Shown: in pieces, positions 1 to 9,459 of the stretch
Layout of the letters: the number at the start of each line of letters is the position of its first letter
Numbering within the stretch: the first letter of the stretch is position 1
From: an uncultured Bacteroidia bacterium
Lineage (GTDB): Bacteria > Bacteroidota > Bacteroidia > Bacteroidales > F082
NCBI GenBank assembly: GCA_913009755.1
Contig: CAJVWU010000021.1
Coordinates: forward strand, 1 to 49,015
Direction: 5' to 3'
Length of the DNA: 49,015 nt
Program-made: the position numbers and the translations under genes
Notes under the pieces: generated by a model
What the model saw: only the letters and a program-made list of their open reading frames with translations
Database searches by the model: none
What the model was told of the DNA's origin: nothing

Positions 1-145
1 ATATTCTCTTTTCGGTATGGTGATTGTCTCTTCGATAGTTCAAAGAAACTTTCTTTTTTGCCCCCTTTTTATCCAGTTTGCAAAATTCATTCACAATTTA
101 TTGTTAATTTCGCTGCTGAGTAGTAACGTTTTTTTTTATCGAGGG

Positions 146-175
146 CAAATTTAACTACTCTTTTCTAATATCAAA
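146..175 (-). promoter_or_regulatory. Putative leftward Bacteroidetes-type promoter
   Basis: On the minus strand TTTG (175-172) is followed after 18 bases by TAAATTTG (153-146), close to the Bacteroidetes consensus TTTG-N19-TAnnTTTG. It would drive a gene beyond the left edge. In AT-rich DNA such matches also arise by chance. Confidence 0.4.
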
Positions 176-344
176 GAAAAAATACGTAGAACCCTTCCTC
201 TCTTACGTTAAAGTTGTTCAGAATGTTACTTGAGTTAATCAATAAAACTTATTAATGCTTACAATGTTGCTTATCCCTTTAAAATCAGATGAGAAATCAA
301 GAATCAAAAAGATCATAAAACAATTCAAAAGAAATTAAAATTAA

Positions 345-352
345 TACCTTTG
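345..352 (+). promoter_or_regulatory. Putative -7 element of the phosphoesterase gene
   Basis: TACCTTTG fits the Bacteroidetes -7 consensus TAnnTTTG and lies 21 bases before the ATG at 374. No TTG was found at the usual -33 distance, so only half of the promoter is supported. Confidence 0.45.
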
Positions 353-373
353 ATCCAATAAAAAACAATTTAA

Positions 374-2278
374 ATGATCAAATATTTACTTGGCAGCCTG
401 TTTGGCATTCTTTTGTTAACCGGATATTCGCAAAGCAACAAAAAACAACAGGCTTATAGCCAAATACCTGTTGTCTATTCCAATATTGTTCCCGACAGTT
501 TGGGGAATTTATATTTTGATAATGGAAAACTTGTTGAAAAAGAAACTTTTTATACCCTCTATAATATCCGCATTCAGCCTGAGGGAACCCAAAAAGGAAT
601 TTTATTTAATTTCAATAACACGGATTTTTCAGGGACTATTTACTACGGACTTTACCCAAAAAAATTACCTGTTTATCCCGAATTGGTTTTTTTTAAAAAA
701 AGTGCCAAAATAAGGGATGGAAAAGCTGAAATTAACATTTCCGGATTAAATGGAAGGTATGATATTGCAGGATGGGAAGAAACCGGAAAAGCCATGCTGG
801 GCTACCGGATTGTAAATTCACTGGGAAGAATGATTTATGACGGCAGGCTGATAGTTAAAGGAAAAGGGCCGTTCAATGTTGGCTTGTCAATTATTGAAGG
901 CCCGTTTGTGAACCGCATAACTCAAAATGAAGCCTATATTTCGTTTACCACCAACAAACCCTGTAGCCCTTTTGTTGAAGTCAATAATCATGAATATCGT
1001 TCAATGAGCAGGATGGGAAATCCACCGGGAGACGTACAACATGAAATTAAAATTGACCATTTACAACCCGGTTCCTCTTATGTTTATACCGTTCATTTTG
1101 GGGATTATACCGAGACTTATCGTTTTAAAACATCTCCCAAACCCGGAACAAAAAAATCATTTGTTTTTGCCTATACAAGCGATTCGCGAAACGGTGCAGG
1201 CGGTGGGGAACGCGACATATACGGCACAAATGCCTATATCATGAAAAAAATGGCTGCTTTGGCTGTGGCAAACCATGCAGCTTTTTTCCAGTTTACCGGT
1301 GATCTGATCAATGGATATTCTTCCAGTATCGGTGAAACCGATCTTGAATACGCCAATTGGAAAATAAACCTGGAACCTTTCTGGCACTATATCCCCTTTT
1401 ATGTTGGAATGGGAAATCATGAAAATGTTGTGGCCGTTTTTGATAACGGCTCAAAATATGGCGTTCAGATAGATAAATTCCCGTTTAACAGTCAGTCGGC
1501 TGAAAAGATTTTTGCCAACAATTTTGTTAATCCTGACAACGGCCCCAAAAGTGAAGACGGTGCTGTTTACGATCCGCAACCCGACAAAATCAATTTTCCG
1601 CCTTACGCTGAAAACGTCTATTATTATACCTATGACAATGTGGCCATGATCGTCCTGAATTCAAATTACTGGTATTCGGTAAATGCCAAACTGATACCTG
1701 AAATCGGCGGGAACCCACATGGTTACATTATGGACAATCAACTGTTATGGCTTGATAAAACCATTAAACAATTGGATGCAAACCCTGATATTGATCACAT
1801 TTTTGTTACGATTCATACCCCGGCTTTTCCCAACGGGGGACATGCGGAAAACGATATGTGGTATAATGGCAACAACCATATCAGGCCTACGGTTTCCGGA
1901 AAACCCGTAGCAACCGGAATAATACAACGCAGGGATGAATTTCTAAATATCCTCATCAATAAAAGCGATAAAGTTGTGGCCTTGCTGACCGGTGACGAAC
2001 ACAATTACAGCCGAATGAAATTAACACGAAAAACCATAATCTATCCGGATAAATATCACGGGAAAAAGCTGAAAATCACAAGGCCTTTCTGGCAAATAAC
2101 CAATGGTTCTGCCGGAGCCCCTTATTACGGACAACAACAACTACCCTGGAGTTCATCGGTAGAAAAATTCTCAACTCAATATGCCCTGATGCTCTTTTTC
2201 GTTGACGGGAACAAAATCCATCTCAAGGTAATCAACCCGGATACATTGGAATTGATTGAAGATATTGATCTTAACTAA
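374..2278 (+). CDS. Secreted calcineurin-like metallophosphoesterase (purple acid phosphatase-like)
   Basis: This protein of 634 residues begins with a hydrophobic signal peptide (about residues 1-19, no lipobox cysteine), so it is probably periplasmic or surface exposed. A fibronectin-like N-terminal domain, as in purple acid phosphatases, precedes a metallophosphoesterase domain. The metal-binding motifs appear in the right order: YTSDSR, TGDLING, GMGNHEN, a histidine in VTIHTPAF, and TGDEHNY near the C-terminus. These are the D, GD, GNHE, H and GDxH blocks of the calcineurin-like fold. The family hydrolyses phosphomono- or diesters using two metal ions; the substrate here cannot be read from the sequence. 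It stands alone, 157 bases before topA, with its own -7 element. Confidence 0.85.
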   Translation: MIKYLLGSLFGILLLTGYSQSNKKQQAYSQIPVVYSNIVPDSLGNLYFDNGKLVEKETFYTLYNIRIQPEGTQKGILFNFNNTDFSGTIYYGLYPKKLPVYPELVFFKKSAKIRDGKAEINISGLNGRYDIAGWEETGKAMLGYRIVNSLGRMIYDGRLIVKGKGPFNVGLSIIEGPFVNRITQNEAYISFTTNKPCSPFVEVNNHEYRSMSRMGNPPGDVQHEIKIDHLQPGSSYVYTVHFGDYTETYRFKTSPKPGTKKSFVFAYTSDSRNGAGGGERDIYGTNAYIMKKMAALAVANHAAFFQFTGDLINGYSSSIGETDLEYANWKINLEPFWHYIPFYVGMGNHENVVAVFDNGSKYGVQIDKFPFNSQSAEKIFANNFVNPDNGPKSEDGAVYDPQPDKINFPPYAENVYYYTYDNVAMIVLNSNYWYSVNAKLIPEIGGNPHGYIMDNQLLWLDKTIKQLDANPDIDHIFVTIHTPAFPNGGHAENDMWYNGNNHIRPTVSGKPVATGIIQRRDEFLNILINKSDKVVALLTGDEHNYSRMKLTRKTIIYPDKYHGKKLKITRPFWQITNGSAGAPYYGQQQLPWSSSVEKFSTQYALMLFFVDGNKIHLKVINPDTLELIEDIDLN

Positions 2279-2384
2279 AAGCAGCATTTGTATTAAAAAC
2301 AGATTTTTGAACTTCATGACAGCATAAAAGGGCTGTAAAATGTTTGTCAAAACAGTTGCAATAATTTATGTCTCATGATTATTA

Positions 2385-2392
2385 TACTTTTG
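2385..2392 (+). promoter_or_regulatory. Putative -7 element upstream of topA
   Basis: TACTTTTG matches the Bacteroidetes -7 consensus TAnnTTTG and lies 43 bases before the topA ATG. No TTG stands at the ideal -33 distance. Confidence 0.45.
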
Positions 2393-2435
2393 CAAAGTTT
2401 TTATTGAACATCAAATTAATTTACTGCAAACTATT

Positions 2436-4757
2436 ATGACAAAAAATCTGGTTATTGTTGAGTCGCCGGCAAAAGCAAAAACTATTGAAGGATTCCTGGG
2501 AAAAGATTTTGTGGTCAAATCCAGTTTTGGCCATGTTATGGATTTGAATAAAAACAGGATTAGTGTTGATATCAATCATGATTTTAAACCGCAATATGAG
2601 ATTAGCCCCGATAAAAAGAAAATTGTCAATGAATTGAAAAAACTGGCCAAAGATGCTGAAACTGTTTGGCTGGCAACTGATGAAGACCGAGAAGGGGAAG
2701 CCATCTCATGGCATTTGGTTAATGCGCTCAAATTAAACGAAGACAAAACAAAACGCATTGTTTTTCACGAGATAACCAAAAACGCAATCAGCGAAGCGGT
2801 TTCCAATCCGAGAAAAATTGACAAAAACCTTGTATCGGCCCAATTGGCTCGCCGGGTACTCGACCGTTTGGTTGGTTATGAGTTGTCACCTTTGCTCTGG
2901 AAAAAAGTTAAACCCGCCCTTTCGGCGGGAAGAGTACAGTCGGTAGCTGTTCGCCTGGTGGTGGACCGGGAAGAAGAAATCAAAAATTTTAAAAGCGTAT
3001 TTTCTTATCGAATCGTAGCCGAACTCAAAATATCCGGAAAAGAAAGCAGCCAGGTAATCAATGCTGAATATCCCGATCGTTTTGATCAGGAAACTGATGC
3101 CCGCGAATTTCTTTTAAAACATATTAATTCTGAATTTCACGTATCATCCGTTGAAAAAAAATCGGGGAGGAAATCCCCTTCACCGCCGTTTACTACATCT
3201 ACCCTGCAACAGGAAGCTTCCCGAAAATTGGGGTTTTCGGTTTCCAATACGATGCGTGTAGCCCAAAAATTATACGAATCGGGGAAAATTACATACATGC
3301 GTACCGATTCGGTGAACCTGTCAAGCCTTGCCCTCAACATGGCAAAAAAGGAAATTGGTAAGCTTTATGGTGAAGAATATGTAAAAACAAGACAATTTAA
3401 AACCAAAACAAAAGGTGCACAAGAGGCCCATGAAGCCATCAGGCCAACTTATCTTACCAACCGTTCGGTTGACAGCTCCGACGCAGAAAAAAAATTGTAT
3501 GACCTTATTTGGAAAAGAACAATTGCCTCGCAAATGAGTGATGCAAAATTGGAAAAAACAACGGTTTATATTTCTTCTTCCGCCGCTGAAAAACTTTTCG
3601 CAGCAATTGGTGAAGTGATTACTTTTGACGGTTTCCTGAAAGTTTACATGGAGAGTACCGATGATGAAAATTCTGAACACCCGGGTTTACTCCCACCCCT
3701 GAAAAATGGCGATAAGTTAGATTTAATCCAAATGCAGGCACGCCAACGTTATACAAAACAGCCACCCCGTTATGCCGAGGCCAGCCTGGTCAGGAAAATG
3801 GAGGAGCTGGGTATTGGCCGTCCATCAACTTATGCACCCACCATTTCAACTATCCAAAAAAGGGAATATGTTATTAAGGAAAGCCGTCAGGCAAAAAAAC
3901 GTGATATCCAGGTGATGGTGCTGGCCAACGGCAAACTGACAGAAAACAGGGTTAAAGAAAATATCGAATCGGATAAAACAAGGCTTTATCCAACAGATAT
4001 TGGAATATTGGTCAACCGGTTTTTAAATGAATATTTCCAAAATATTGTAGATTATAATTTTACCGCAACGGTGGAAAAGGAATTCGATGAAATTGCCATC
4101 GGAAAAAAGGAATGGAACCAGATGATTAAAGATTTTTACGGTCCTTTCCATCAAAAAATCGAAAAAACCCAGGACACTGCCGGTAAATTTTCAGGTGAAA
4201 AACTGCTTGGGATTGATCCAGATACCGGAAAAAATGTTTACGTAAAAATCGGACGCTACGGGCCCATTGCCCAAATAGGCGATACCGATTCTGAAACAAA
4301 GCCCAAATTTGCAGGGTTGAGAAAAGATCAGAGCCTGGAAACAATTACTTTGGAAGAAGCATTAAAACTTTTTGATTTCCCCCGTTCGTTGGGTAAATAT
4401 GAAAATGAAGAAGTCACTGTTGCTATCGGCCGTTTTGGCCCTTATGTAAAACATAAAAGCAAATTTTATTCCCTCAAAAAAGAAGATAACCCTCAAAATA
4501 TTATCTTAGAGCGCGCAATTGAATTGATCAATGAAAAAAGAGAATTGGAAAAACAAAAAATCATAAAAGAATTCGCTGAGGACGAAGATGTTACTGTACT
4601 AAACGGCCGCTATGGGCCTTACCTGGTCATAAAAAAGCAAAACTATAAAATACCGAAAGGCACCGACCCGAAAGGTTTATCTCTTGAAGACTGTTACAAA
4701 ATTGCACAAGACCCTGAAAACAAACCTAACAAGCGGTTTTTTAAGAAAAAAAAGTAA
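2436..4757 (+). CDS. topA: DNA topoisomerase I (type IA)
   Basis: A full-length type IA topoisomerase of 773 residues, which relaxes negatively supercoiled DNA by cutting one strand. The N-terminal TOPRIM domain shows the conserved glutamate in VIVESPAKAKTI (E9) and the acidic TDEDREGEAISWH motif. The catalytic tyrosine is Y287 in the block ITYMRTDS. Instead of the cysteine zinc fingers of enterobacterial TopA, the C-terminus carries three basic repeats around GRYGPIAQ, GRFGPYVKHK and GRYGPYLVIKK, the arrangement usual for Bacteroidetes. The lysine-rich tail ends in KKKK. The arginase-like gene starts 47 bases after the stop, so the two are probably cotranscribed. Confidence 0.97.
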   Translation: MTKNLVIVESPAKAKTIEGFLGKDFVVKSSFGHVMDLNKNRISVDINHDFKPQYEISPDKKKIVNELKKLAKDAETVWLATDEDREGEAISWHLVNALKLNEDKTKRIVFHEITKNAISEAVSNPRKIDKNLVSAQLARRVLDRLVGYELSPLLWKKVKPALSAGRVQSVAVRLVVDREEEIKNFKSVFSYRIVAELKISGKESSQVINAEYPDRFDQETDAREFLLKHINSEFHVSSVEKKSGRKSPSPPFTTSTLQQEASRKLGFSVSNTMRVAQKLYESGKITYMRTDSVNLSSLALNMAKKEIGKLYGEEYVKTRQFKTKTKGAQEAHEAIRPTYLTNRSVDSSDAEKKLYDLIWKRTIASQMSDAKLEKTTVYISSSAAEKLFAAIGEVITFDGFLKVYMESTDDENSEHPGLLPPLKNGDKLDLIQMQARQRYTKQPPRYAEASLVRKMEELGIGRPSTYAPTISTIQKREYVIKESRQAKKRDIQVMVLANGKLTENRVKENIESDKTRLYPTDIGILVNRFLNEYFQNIVDYNFTATVEKEFDEIAIGKKEWNQMIKDFYGPFHQKIEKTQDTAGKFSGEKLLGIDPDTGKNVYVKIGRYGPIAQIGDTDSETKPKFAGLRKDQSLETITLEEALKLFDFPRSLGKYENEEVTVAIGRFGPYVKHKSKFYSLKKEDNPQNIILERAIELINEKRELEKQKIIKEFAEDEDVTVLNGRYGPYLVIKKQNYKIPKGTDPKGLSLEDCYKIAQDPENKPNKRFFKKKK

Positions 4758-4804
4758 CCTTCTTGATAAATTATCGTTTTTTAGGGTAACATAATTTTAT
4801 TAAA

Positions 4805-5980
4805 ATGGAAATCAGTCATTATTTTGAACCGATTGATCTGGATGGGCATCATTATTTTAAGCAAACAGACAAAAACAGGTTGGGTAACCTGATCAATGTT
4901 TACACAAAAAAGGATGATTTTCCCGATCTTAAAAATGTATCCCTGGCCATTATTGGCGTAAATGAAGACCGGGCCGCTTTACAAAATAAAGGGTGCCGAA
5001 AAGCCCCTGATATTGTCAGGGATTATCTGTATCATCTTTATGCACATTGGAACCAGCTTGAAATTGCTGATTTGGGAAATATCCTCAAAGGGCATACACT
5101 GCAAGATACCTATTTTGCATTAAAAGAAGCCATCGCCTATCTTGTAAAGAATAATATAATCCCCATTATCATCGGCGGGAGTCAGGATTTGACATTTGCC
5201 AATTATATGGCTTACCAGGATCTGAGCAAAATTGTTAATATTGCTACTATTGATTATCAACTGGATTTGGGTAATAATGAACTCGAACTGGATTCCAAGT
5301 CTTTCTTTAGCAGGATTATCCTTCAGCAGCCCAATTTTCTATTTAACTTCACCAACATCGGTTATCAAAGTTATTTTGTTGATCAGGATGCCATAACCCT
5401 GATACACAATATGTTTTTTGAACTTCATCGCCTGGGTTCGGCACGGTCGAACATGGATGAAACCGAACCGTTGATCCGTGATGCCGATATTTTAAGTTTT
5501 GATATTGCAGCCGTGCGCCGCTCGGATGCTCCCGGTAGTTTTTTTTCAGGGCCTAACGGTTTTACAAGCGATGAAGCCTGCAAGATTTGCCGGTATGCCG
5601 GTATGAGCGACAAATTGAGCAGCCTTGGAATTTATGAAGTCAATCCTGATTTGGACGACCACGGTGAGACGGCTCATCTTGCCGCACAAATGATCTGGTA
5701 TTTTATTGAAGGGTACATGAACCGTTCGGGAGATATCCCTGAAGAAAATTCCGAAGATTATATCAGGTTTGTAATTACTGCCGGTGATATTGATGACGAG
5801 TTGATTTTCTTAAAAAGCAAAAAATCAGACCGCTGGTGGATGGAGGTAAAGATTGAGAACAAATTTCAACACAAATACTGGCGCCAGCAATTTGTCCCCT
5901 GCTCATATCAGGACTACCAGACGGCACTAAAAAACGAAATCCCTGACCGCTGGTGGCGAGTTCATCAAAAACTGATGTAA
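4805..5980 (+). CDS. Arginase/formimidoylglutamase-fold protein with degenerate metal site
   Basis: A protein of 391 residues in the ureohydrolase (arginase, agmatinase, formimidoylglutamase) superfamily. The three metal-binding blocks are recognisable but altered: GGSQD (124-128) replaces GGDHS, IDYQLDL (149-155) replaces DAHxD, and SFDIAAV (231-237) replaces SFDxD. By alignment to arginase, Q127, Q152 and A235 stand where two histidines and an aspartate bind manganese, while D150, D154 and D233 remain. Hydrolysis of arginine or formiminoglutamate is therefore doubtful; it may be a pseudoenzyme or use another chemistry. It follows topA closely and probably shares its transcript. No hutH, hutU or hutI lies nearby, which argues against a role in histidine breakdown. 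Databases tend to label such proteins formimidoylglutamase. Confidence 0.8.
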   Translation: MEISHYFEPIDLDGHHYFKQTDKNRLGNLINVYTKKDDFPDLKNVSLAIIGVNEDRAALQNKGCRKAPDIVRDYLYHLYAHWNQLEIADLGNILKGHTLQDTYFALKEAIAYLVKNNIIPIIIGGSQDLTFANYMAYQDLSKIVNIATIDYQLDLGNNELELDSKSFFSRIILQQPNFLFNFTNIGYQSYFVDQDAITLIHNMFFELHRLGSARSNMDETEPLIRDADILSFDIAAVRRSDAPGSFFSGPNGFTSDEACKICRYAGMSDKLSSLGIYEVNPDLDDHGETAHLAAQMIWYFIEGYMNRSGDIPEENSEDYIRFVITAGDIDDELIFLKSKKSDRWWMEVKIENKFQHKYWRQQFVPCSYQDYQTALKNEIPDRWWRVHQKLM

Positions 5981-6000
5981 AAAACTCCAAACCCCTGCTC

Positions 6001-7056
6001 TTATTTTTTCAGGGCTAACTTCAGAAAGACCGGGTTGTGGTCACTGTTTTCAAATGAAAGGTCAATCGTTTTTGTTTTCAATATTTCAATATTGGGCGAA
6101 ACAACAAAATAATCCAAACAAGTGGTCCCGTTCTCCCCTTTTACAAATGCCTGGTCGTTTTGCCTGTTTGTAGGAGCTGACGGATCGTAAGCCCACACCC
6201 AGCCTTCGGGCAATAATTCCGGGTTCATTTTAACCTCTGAAGCCACGAAGCGATTTCCATTATATCCGGCTGACGGCTGATAATAGGGTGGATTGGCATT
6301 CCAGTCGCCACCGGCCACAACATAATTTCCCCTGCCGTATTCTTCCAGCATCTTGTTTTTTAAAATCTGCAATTCCCGGTTTCTTAAAACGCTGTCGTAA
6401 ACATAGGCTGAATTATGGGTGTTTAAAATTACAAGGTCTTTTCCCCCTTCCAGTGCATAACGGGTAAGAATAAAACAACGGTCGAGCAAAAAAAGCCGTT
6501 TTGGCCATGAGGCAATTAATGGATACCCATATCGCACGGCTTCATCAGGTTCATATTTTGATAAAGTCAGTATTCCTCCTTTTACCCTCCCCATCGGTTC
6601 ATAAAGCGGTACGGGGACAAACGGCACCTGATAATTGATTGCAAAAACCGGTTTGTAATCAGACATACTTTTTTCCAGTTCGGCAACTTCATTCATCCGG
6701 TGGCTCCTTTTTGATTTTACATCCACTTCCTGAAAAAGAAAATAATCAACATAAGGGCGGCCGGTGATAAATTCTTTGATGCCATTCAGGTATTTTCTGC
6801 CCAATGCTTTTGTCGGCCTTACTTTTTTACCCCCGTCATAAAAAAAGTCCATTTCCTTTCCCAAACCGGCATAGCCGATATTCCAGGTTATCAGTTCAAA
6901 AGTATCTTTTATTAGCGGACCGTTAGCTTGTTTACTATAAATAACCTCTACTTTGTCCGGTTTGTAATCTGTCAGGGTTATGTATAACAGAAACAATACT
7001 AAAACAACCACTACAATACCAATAATCCAAATGATAACCTTAAATATTCTTTTCAT
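6001..7056 (-). CDS. Membrane-anchored endonuclease/exonuclease/phosphatase family protein
   Basis: A protein of 351 residues with one N-terminal membrane segment (about 5-28) and a large domain outside the membrane. The exonuclease/endonuclease/phosphatase (DNase I-like) signature residues are all visible: N59 in TWNIG, E110 in LFQEVD, the histidine of LNTHNSA, the GGDWN block, and D339-H340 in SDHNPVF. The fold cleaves phosphodiester or phosphomonoester bonds; substrates in the family range from nucleic acids to sphingomyelin and inositol phosphates, and nothing here chooses between them. It stands alone, converging with the arginase-like gene (20 bases between stops) and diverging from GH3. 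Confidence 0.85.
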   Translation of the reverse strand: MKRIFKVIIWIIGIVVVVLVLFLLYITLTDYKPDKVEVIYSKQANGPLIKDTFELITWNIGYAGLGKEMDFFYDGGKKVRPTKALGRKYLNGIKEFITGRPYVDYFLFQEVDVKSKRSHRMNEVAELEKSMSDYKPVFAINYQVPFVPVPLYEPMGRVKGGILTLSKYEPDEAVRYGYPLIASWPKRLFLLDRCFILTRYALEGGKDLVILNTHNSAYVYDSVLRNRELQILKNKMLEEYGRGNYVVAGGDWNANPPYYQPSAGYNGNRFVASEVKMNPELLPEGWVWAYDPSAPTNRQNDQAFVKGENGTTCLDYFVVSPNIEILKTKTIDLSFENSDHNPVFLKLALKK

Positions 7057-7161
7057 AATTTCATCGGTTTGAACAACTCAAATCAGTCAGTCGCAGCAAA
7101 AATGAATTAAAGAGGATTCCCCGTTCTCTCCGCAAACTTCAAAACCTGCAAATTAAGCCGC

Positions 7162-7193
7162 TTGACCGTTTCCCGAATTTTATAATATCTTTG
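7162..7193 (+). promoter_or_regulatory. Promoter of the GH3-LysE pair
   Basis: TTG (7162-7164) is followed after 21 bases by TATCTTTG (7186-7193), a good match to the Bacteroidetes housekeeping promoter. Initiation about seven bases downstream would give a leader of about 17 bases before the ATG at 7217. Confidence 0.65.
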
Positions 7194-7216
7194 ACGACGG
7201 TTCAATAAAATAAATT

Positions 7217-8761
7217 ATGCCTTTACTGGGGAGTATTATAAAAAGTGCTTATGCCATCCGTAATAAGCCGATTGAAAAAAAACTAAAGGTGCTCCATCCG
7301 GCTACTGCCCAGAAAAAACAATTGGTTAAATTGCTGAAAAAAGCACAGTATACTGCTTTTGGCGAACATTATAAATTTTCAAAGATACTCGCATCCGGCA
7401 ATGTTGAAAATGCGTTTCACGAGTCGGTACCATTGCACGATTACAAATCAATGTATAAAAGATGGTGGTATCGTTCACTGAACGGTGAAGCTTATGTGGC
7501 ATGGCCGGGAAGGGTAAAATATTTTGCATTAAGTTCTGGAACATCAGGGGCTTCCAGTAAATATATTCCGGTTACAACCGACATGTTGCGAAGCATTAAA
7601 AATGCCAGCATCCGTCAACTTGTCTCAATGGTTAAATACGATTTTGACCTTGAGTTTTTTGAAAAAGGGATACTGATGATTGGGGGCAGTACTCATTTGC
7701 TTTACAATGGCACTTATTACGAAGGGGATCTTTCAGGTATTACCGCAGGAAACATTCCGTTTTGGTTTCAGCATTTTTACAAACCAGGCAGGCGCATTTC
7801 AAAAGCAACCGACTGGCAAAGCAAACTGAAGGAAATGATAAGAAAAGCCCCGGAATGGGATATCGGTATTATCGTCGGGGTGCCGGCGTGGGTGCAGATA
7901 TTAATGGAAAAAATCATTGAAAATTATCAGGTGGAAAGCATTCACAACATCTGGCCAAACCTTTCCGTTTACGTTCACAGCGGCGTGTCATTCAAACCTT
8001 ATCAGAAAAGTTTTGAGAAACTGTTTGCCAAACCGATGATTTACAATGAATCATACCTTGCTTCCGAAGGCTATATTGCGTTTCAGAACACACCCAATTC
8101 CACGGGCATGAAAATGATTGTTGATAACGGCGTTTATTATGAATTTGTGCCTTTCAATGATCATAATTTTGATGAGGATGGCAATTTGCGCGAAAATGCC
8201 GAAGTGCTTGGTTTTGCAAATATCGAAGAAAATAAAGATTATGCCCTTCTCCTTTCAAGCAATGCAGGGGCCTGGCGTTATCTGATCGGTGATACAATAA
8301 AATTTATTGACAAGCGCAAAAGTGAAATTGTAATAACAGGCCGGACAAAACATTTTATCAGTATTTGTGGTGAGCATCTGTCGGAAGAAAATATGAACCG
8401 GGCAATTGAACTGCTTGAAGAAGATTTGAATGTTGACATCAAGGAGTTTACAGTAATGGGGATAAGGTATGGAAGCCTTTTTGCCCACAAATGGTATATA
8501 GGTACCGATGCTCCGCTAAACGAAGCTGTTGCCCGTAATAAAATTGACGAATACCTGAAAAACCTCAATGACGATTACCGTGTTGAACGACTTGAAGCTA
8601 TAAAGGATGTTCATGTAAAAATATTGCCGACAAAAGCGTTTTATGATTATATGAAGATTAAAGGCAAAGAAGGAAGTGCAAACAAGTTTCCCCGGGTTTT
8701 AAAAAATTCAAGGATCAACGAATGGGAAGATTTTTTGAGGGACCAACATTATATCAGCTAA
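7217..8761 (+). CDS. GH3 family acyl-acid-amido synthetase-like protein
   Basis: This 514-residue protein has the full length of plant GH3 enzymes, which adenylate a carboxylic acid with ATP and join it to an amino acid. The ATP-binding block SSGTSG begins at residue 106 and continues into ASSKYIPVT. The second motif, YLASEGYIAF, matches YxASEG, and WRYLIGDTIKF corresponds to the YRLGD block. The bacterial substrates are unknown, so only acyl-adenylate formation can be inferred. It is soluble, with no signal peptide. The LysE-type exporter gene starts 11 bases after its stop, so the two form an operon and may act together, with an amino acid or its conjugate as export substrate; that link is inference. 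Confidence 0.88.
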   Translation: MPLLGSIIKSAYAIRNKPIEKKLKVLHPATAQKKQLVKLLKKAQYTAFGEHYKFSKILASGNVENAFHESVPLHDYKSMYKRWWYRSLNGEAYVAWPGRVKYFALSSGTSGASSKYIPVTTDMLRSIKNASIRQLVSMVKYDFDLEFFEKGILMIGGSTHLLYNGTYYEGDLSGITAGNIPFWFQHFYKPGRRISKATDWQSKLKEMIRKAPEWDIGIIVGVPAWVQILMEKIIENYQVESIHNIWPNLSVYVHSGVSFKPYQKSFEKLFAKPMIYNESYLASEGYIAFQNTPNSTGMKMIVDNGVYYEFVPFNDHNFDEDGNLRENAEVLGFANIEENKDYALLLSSNAGAWRYLIGDTIKFIDKRKSEIVITGRTKHFISICGEHLSEENMNRAIELLEEDLNVDIKEFTVMGIRYGSLFAHKWYIGTDAPLNEAVARNKIDEYLKNLNDDYRVERLEAIKDVHVKILPTKAFYDYMKIKGKEGSANKFPRVLKNSRINEWEDFLRDQHYIS

Positions 8762-8772
8762 TTTGATCCACA

Positions 8773-9399
8773 ATGAACGCACTATATGAAGGCATCGCTC
8801 TTGGGCTCTCACTGTCATTTATTTTTGGTTTTGGCCCTGCTTTTTTTGCGGAGATCCACACTGCCCTCCACCGTGGATTTTGGTCAGGCGTGTTATTGGC
8901 TTCCGGCGTTTTCATCAATGATATAACGGTTGTCGTTCTTATTTTACTTGGTGCTGTCAGCGCGGTGGGAAATATGGAGCACTATAAATTTCTCGGAATA
9001 ATTGGTGGGGGTTTATTGATCATTTTCGGGATCGTTACCTTCCGGCGAAAAATTATGATCCAATCAACAGATGAAGAAGAAAATAATAATAAACCACGGT
9101 TGCTTTTTTTTGTAAAGGGATTTGTGCTGAACCTGGCAAATCCGTTTGTCTGGTTATTCTGGATAAGCGTGGTTGTCAGTGCCACGGCAAGCTACAAAGC
9201 CGACACTTATAAGCTTGTCCTTTTCTTTTCATCCACCCTGGGTGTGGTTTTTCTTTCCGATATTTTTAAAGTATTTACCGCTTCACGGCTCAAAAAGTTT
9301 TTAACTGATAAATTCCTGATCACCATGAATAAAATTGCCGGAATCGCACTCTTTGTTTTTGGCGTTTTTTTAATTTTGCGTTCAATATTTCACTATTAA
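8773..9399 (+). CDS. LysE family amino acid/metabolite exporter
   Basis: A 208-residue integral membrane protein with about six hydrophobic segments and the N-terminal LysE/RhtB pattern: GFGPAFFAEIHTALHRGF, then a conserved glycine-rich helix and an aspartate in GVFINDITV. The loop LVLNLANPFVWLFWISVV also matches the family, where an NP motif follows helix 3. LysE proteins export basic or small neutral amino acids and related metabolites across the inner membrane. The gene lies 11 bases after GH3 and is followed by a strong hairpin terminator, so it ends a two-gene operon. Confidence 0.88.
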   Translation: MNALYEGIALGLSLSFIFGFGPAFFAEIHTALHRGFWSGVLLASGVFINDITVVVLILLGAVSAVGNMEHYKFLGIIGGGLLIIFGIVTFRRKIMIQSTDEEENNNKPRLLFFVKGFVLNLANPFVWLFWISVVVSATASYKADTYKLVLFFSSTLGVVFLSDIFKVFTASRLKKFLTDKFLITMNKIAGIALFVFGVFLILRSIFHY

Positions 9400-9435
9400 A
9401 AAAAGCCGGATTGTGTCCAACCCGGGCTTTTTTTT
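9398..9435. terminator. Bidirectional terminator between lysE-like and the S46 peptidase
   Basis: A hairpin pairs A-rich AAAAAAAGCCGG with CCCGGGCTTTTTTT, with one bulged base. It carries a T-run on the plus strand and an A-run at its other side, so it can stop transcription from both converging genes. Confidence 0.85.
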
Positions 9436-9459
9436 AAAACCTGTTTTCTTATCATCAAA

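Larger units (their letters stand above)
1..373. other. Intergenic region left of the phosphoesterase gene
   Basis: This AT-rich stretch holds no convincing gene; the longest ATG-started frame noticed on the minus strand is 16 codons. It contains a -7 element facing right (345-352) for the phosphoesterase and a leftward promoter-like pair (146-175). It therefore looks like a divergent intergenic region whose left gene lies outside the window. Confidence 0.6.
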
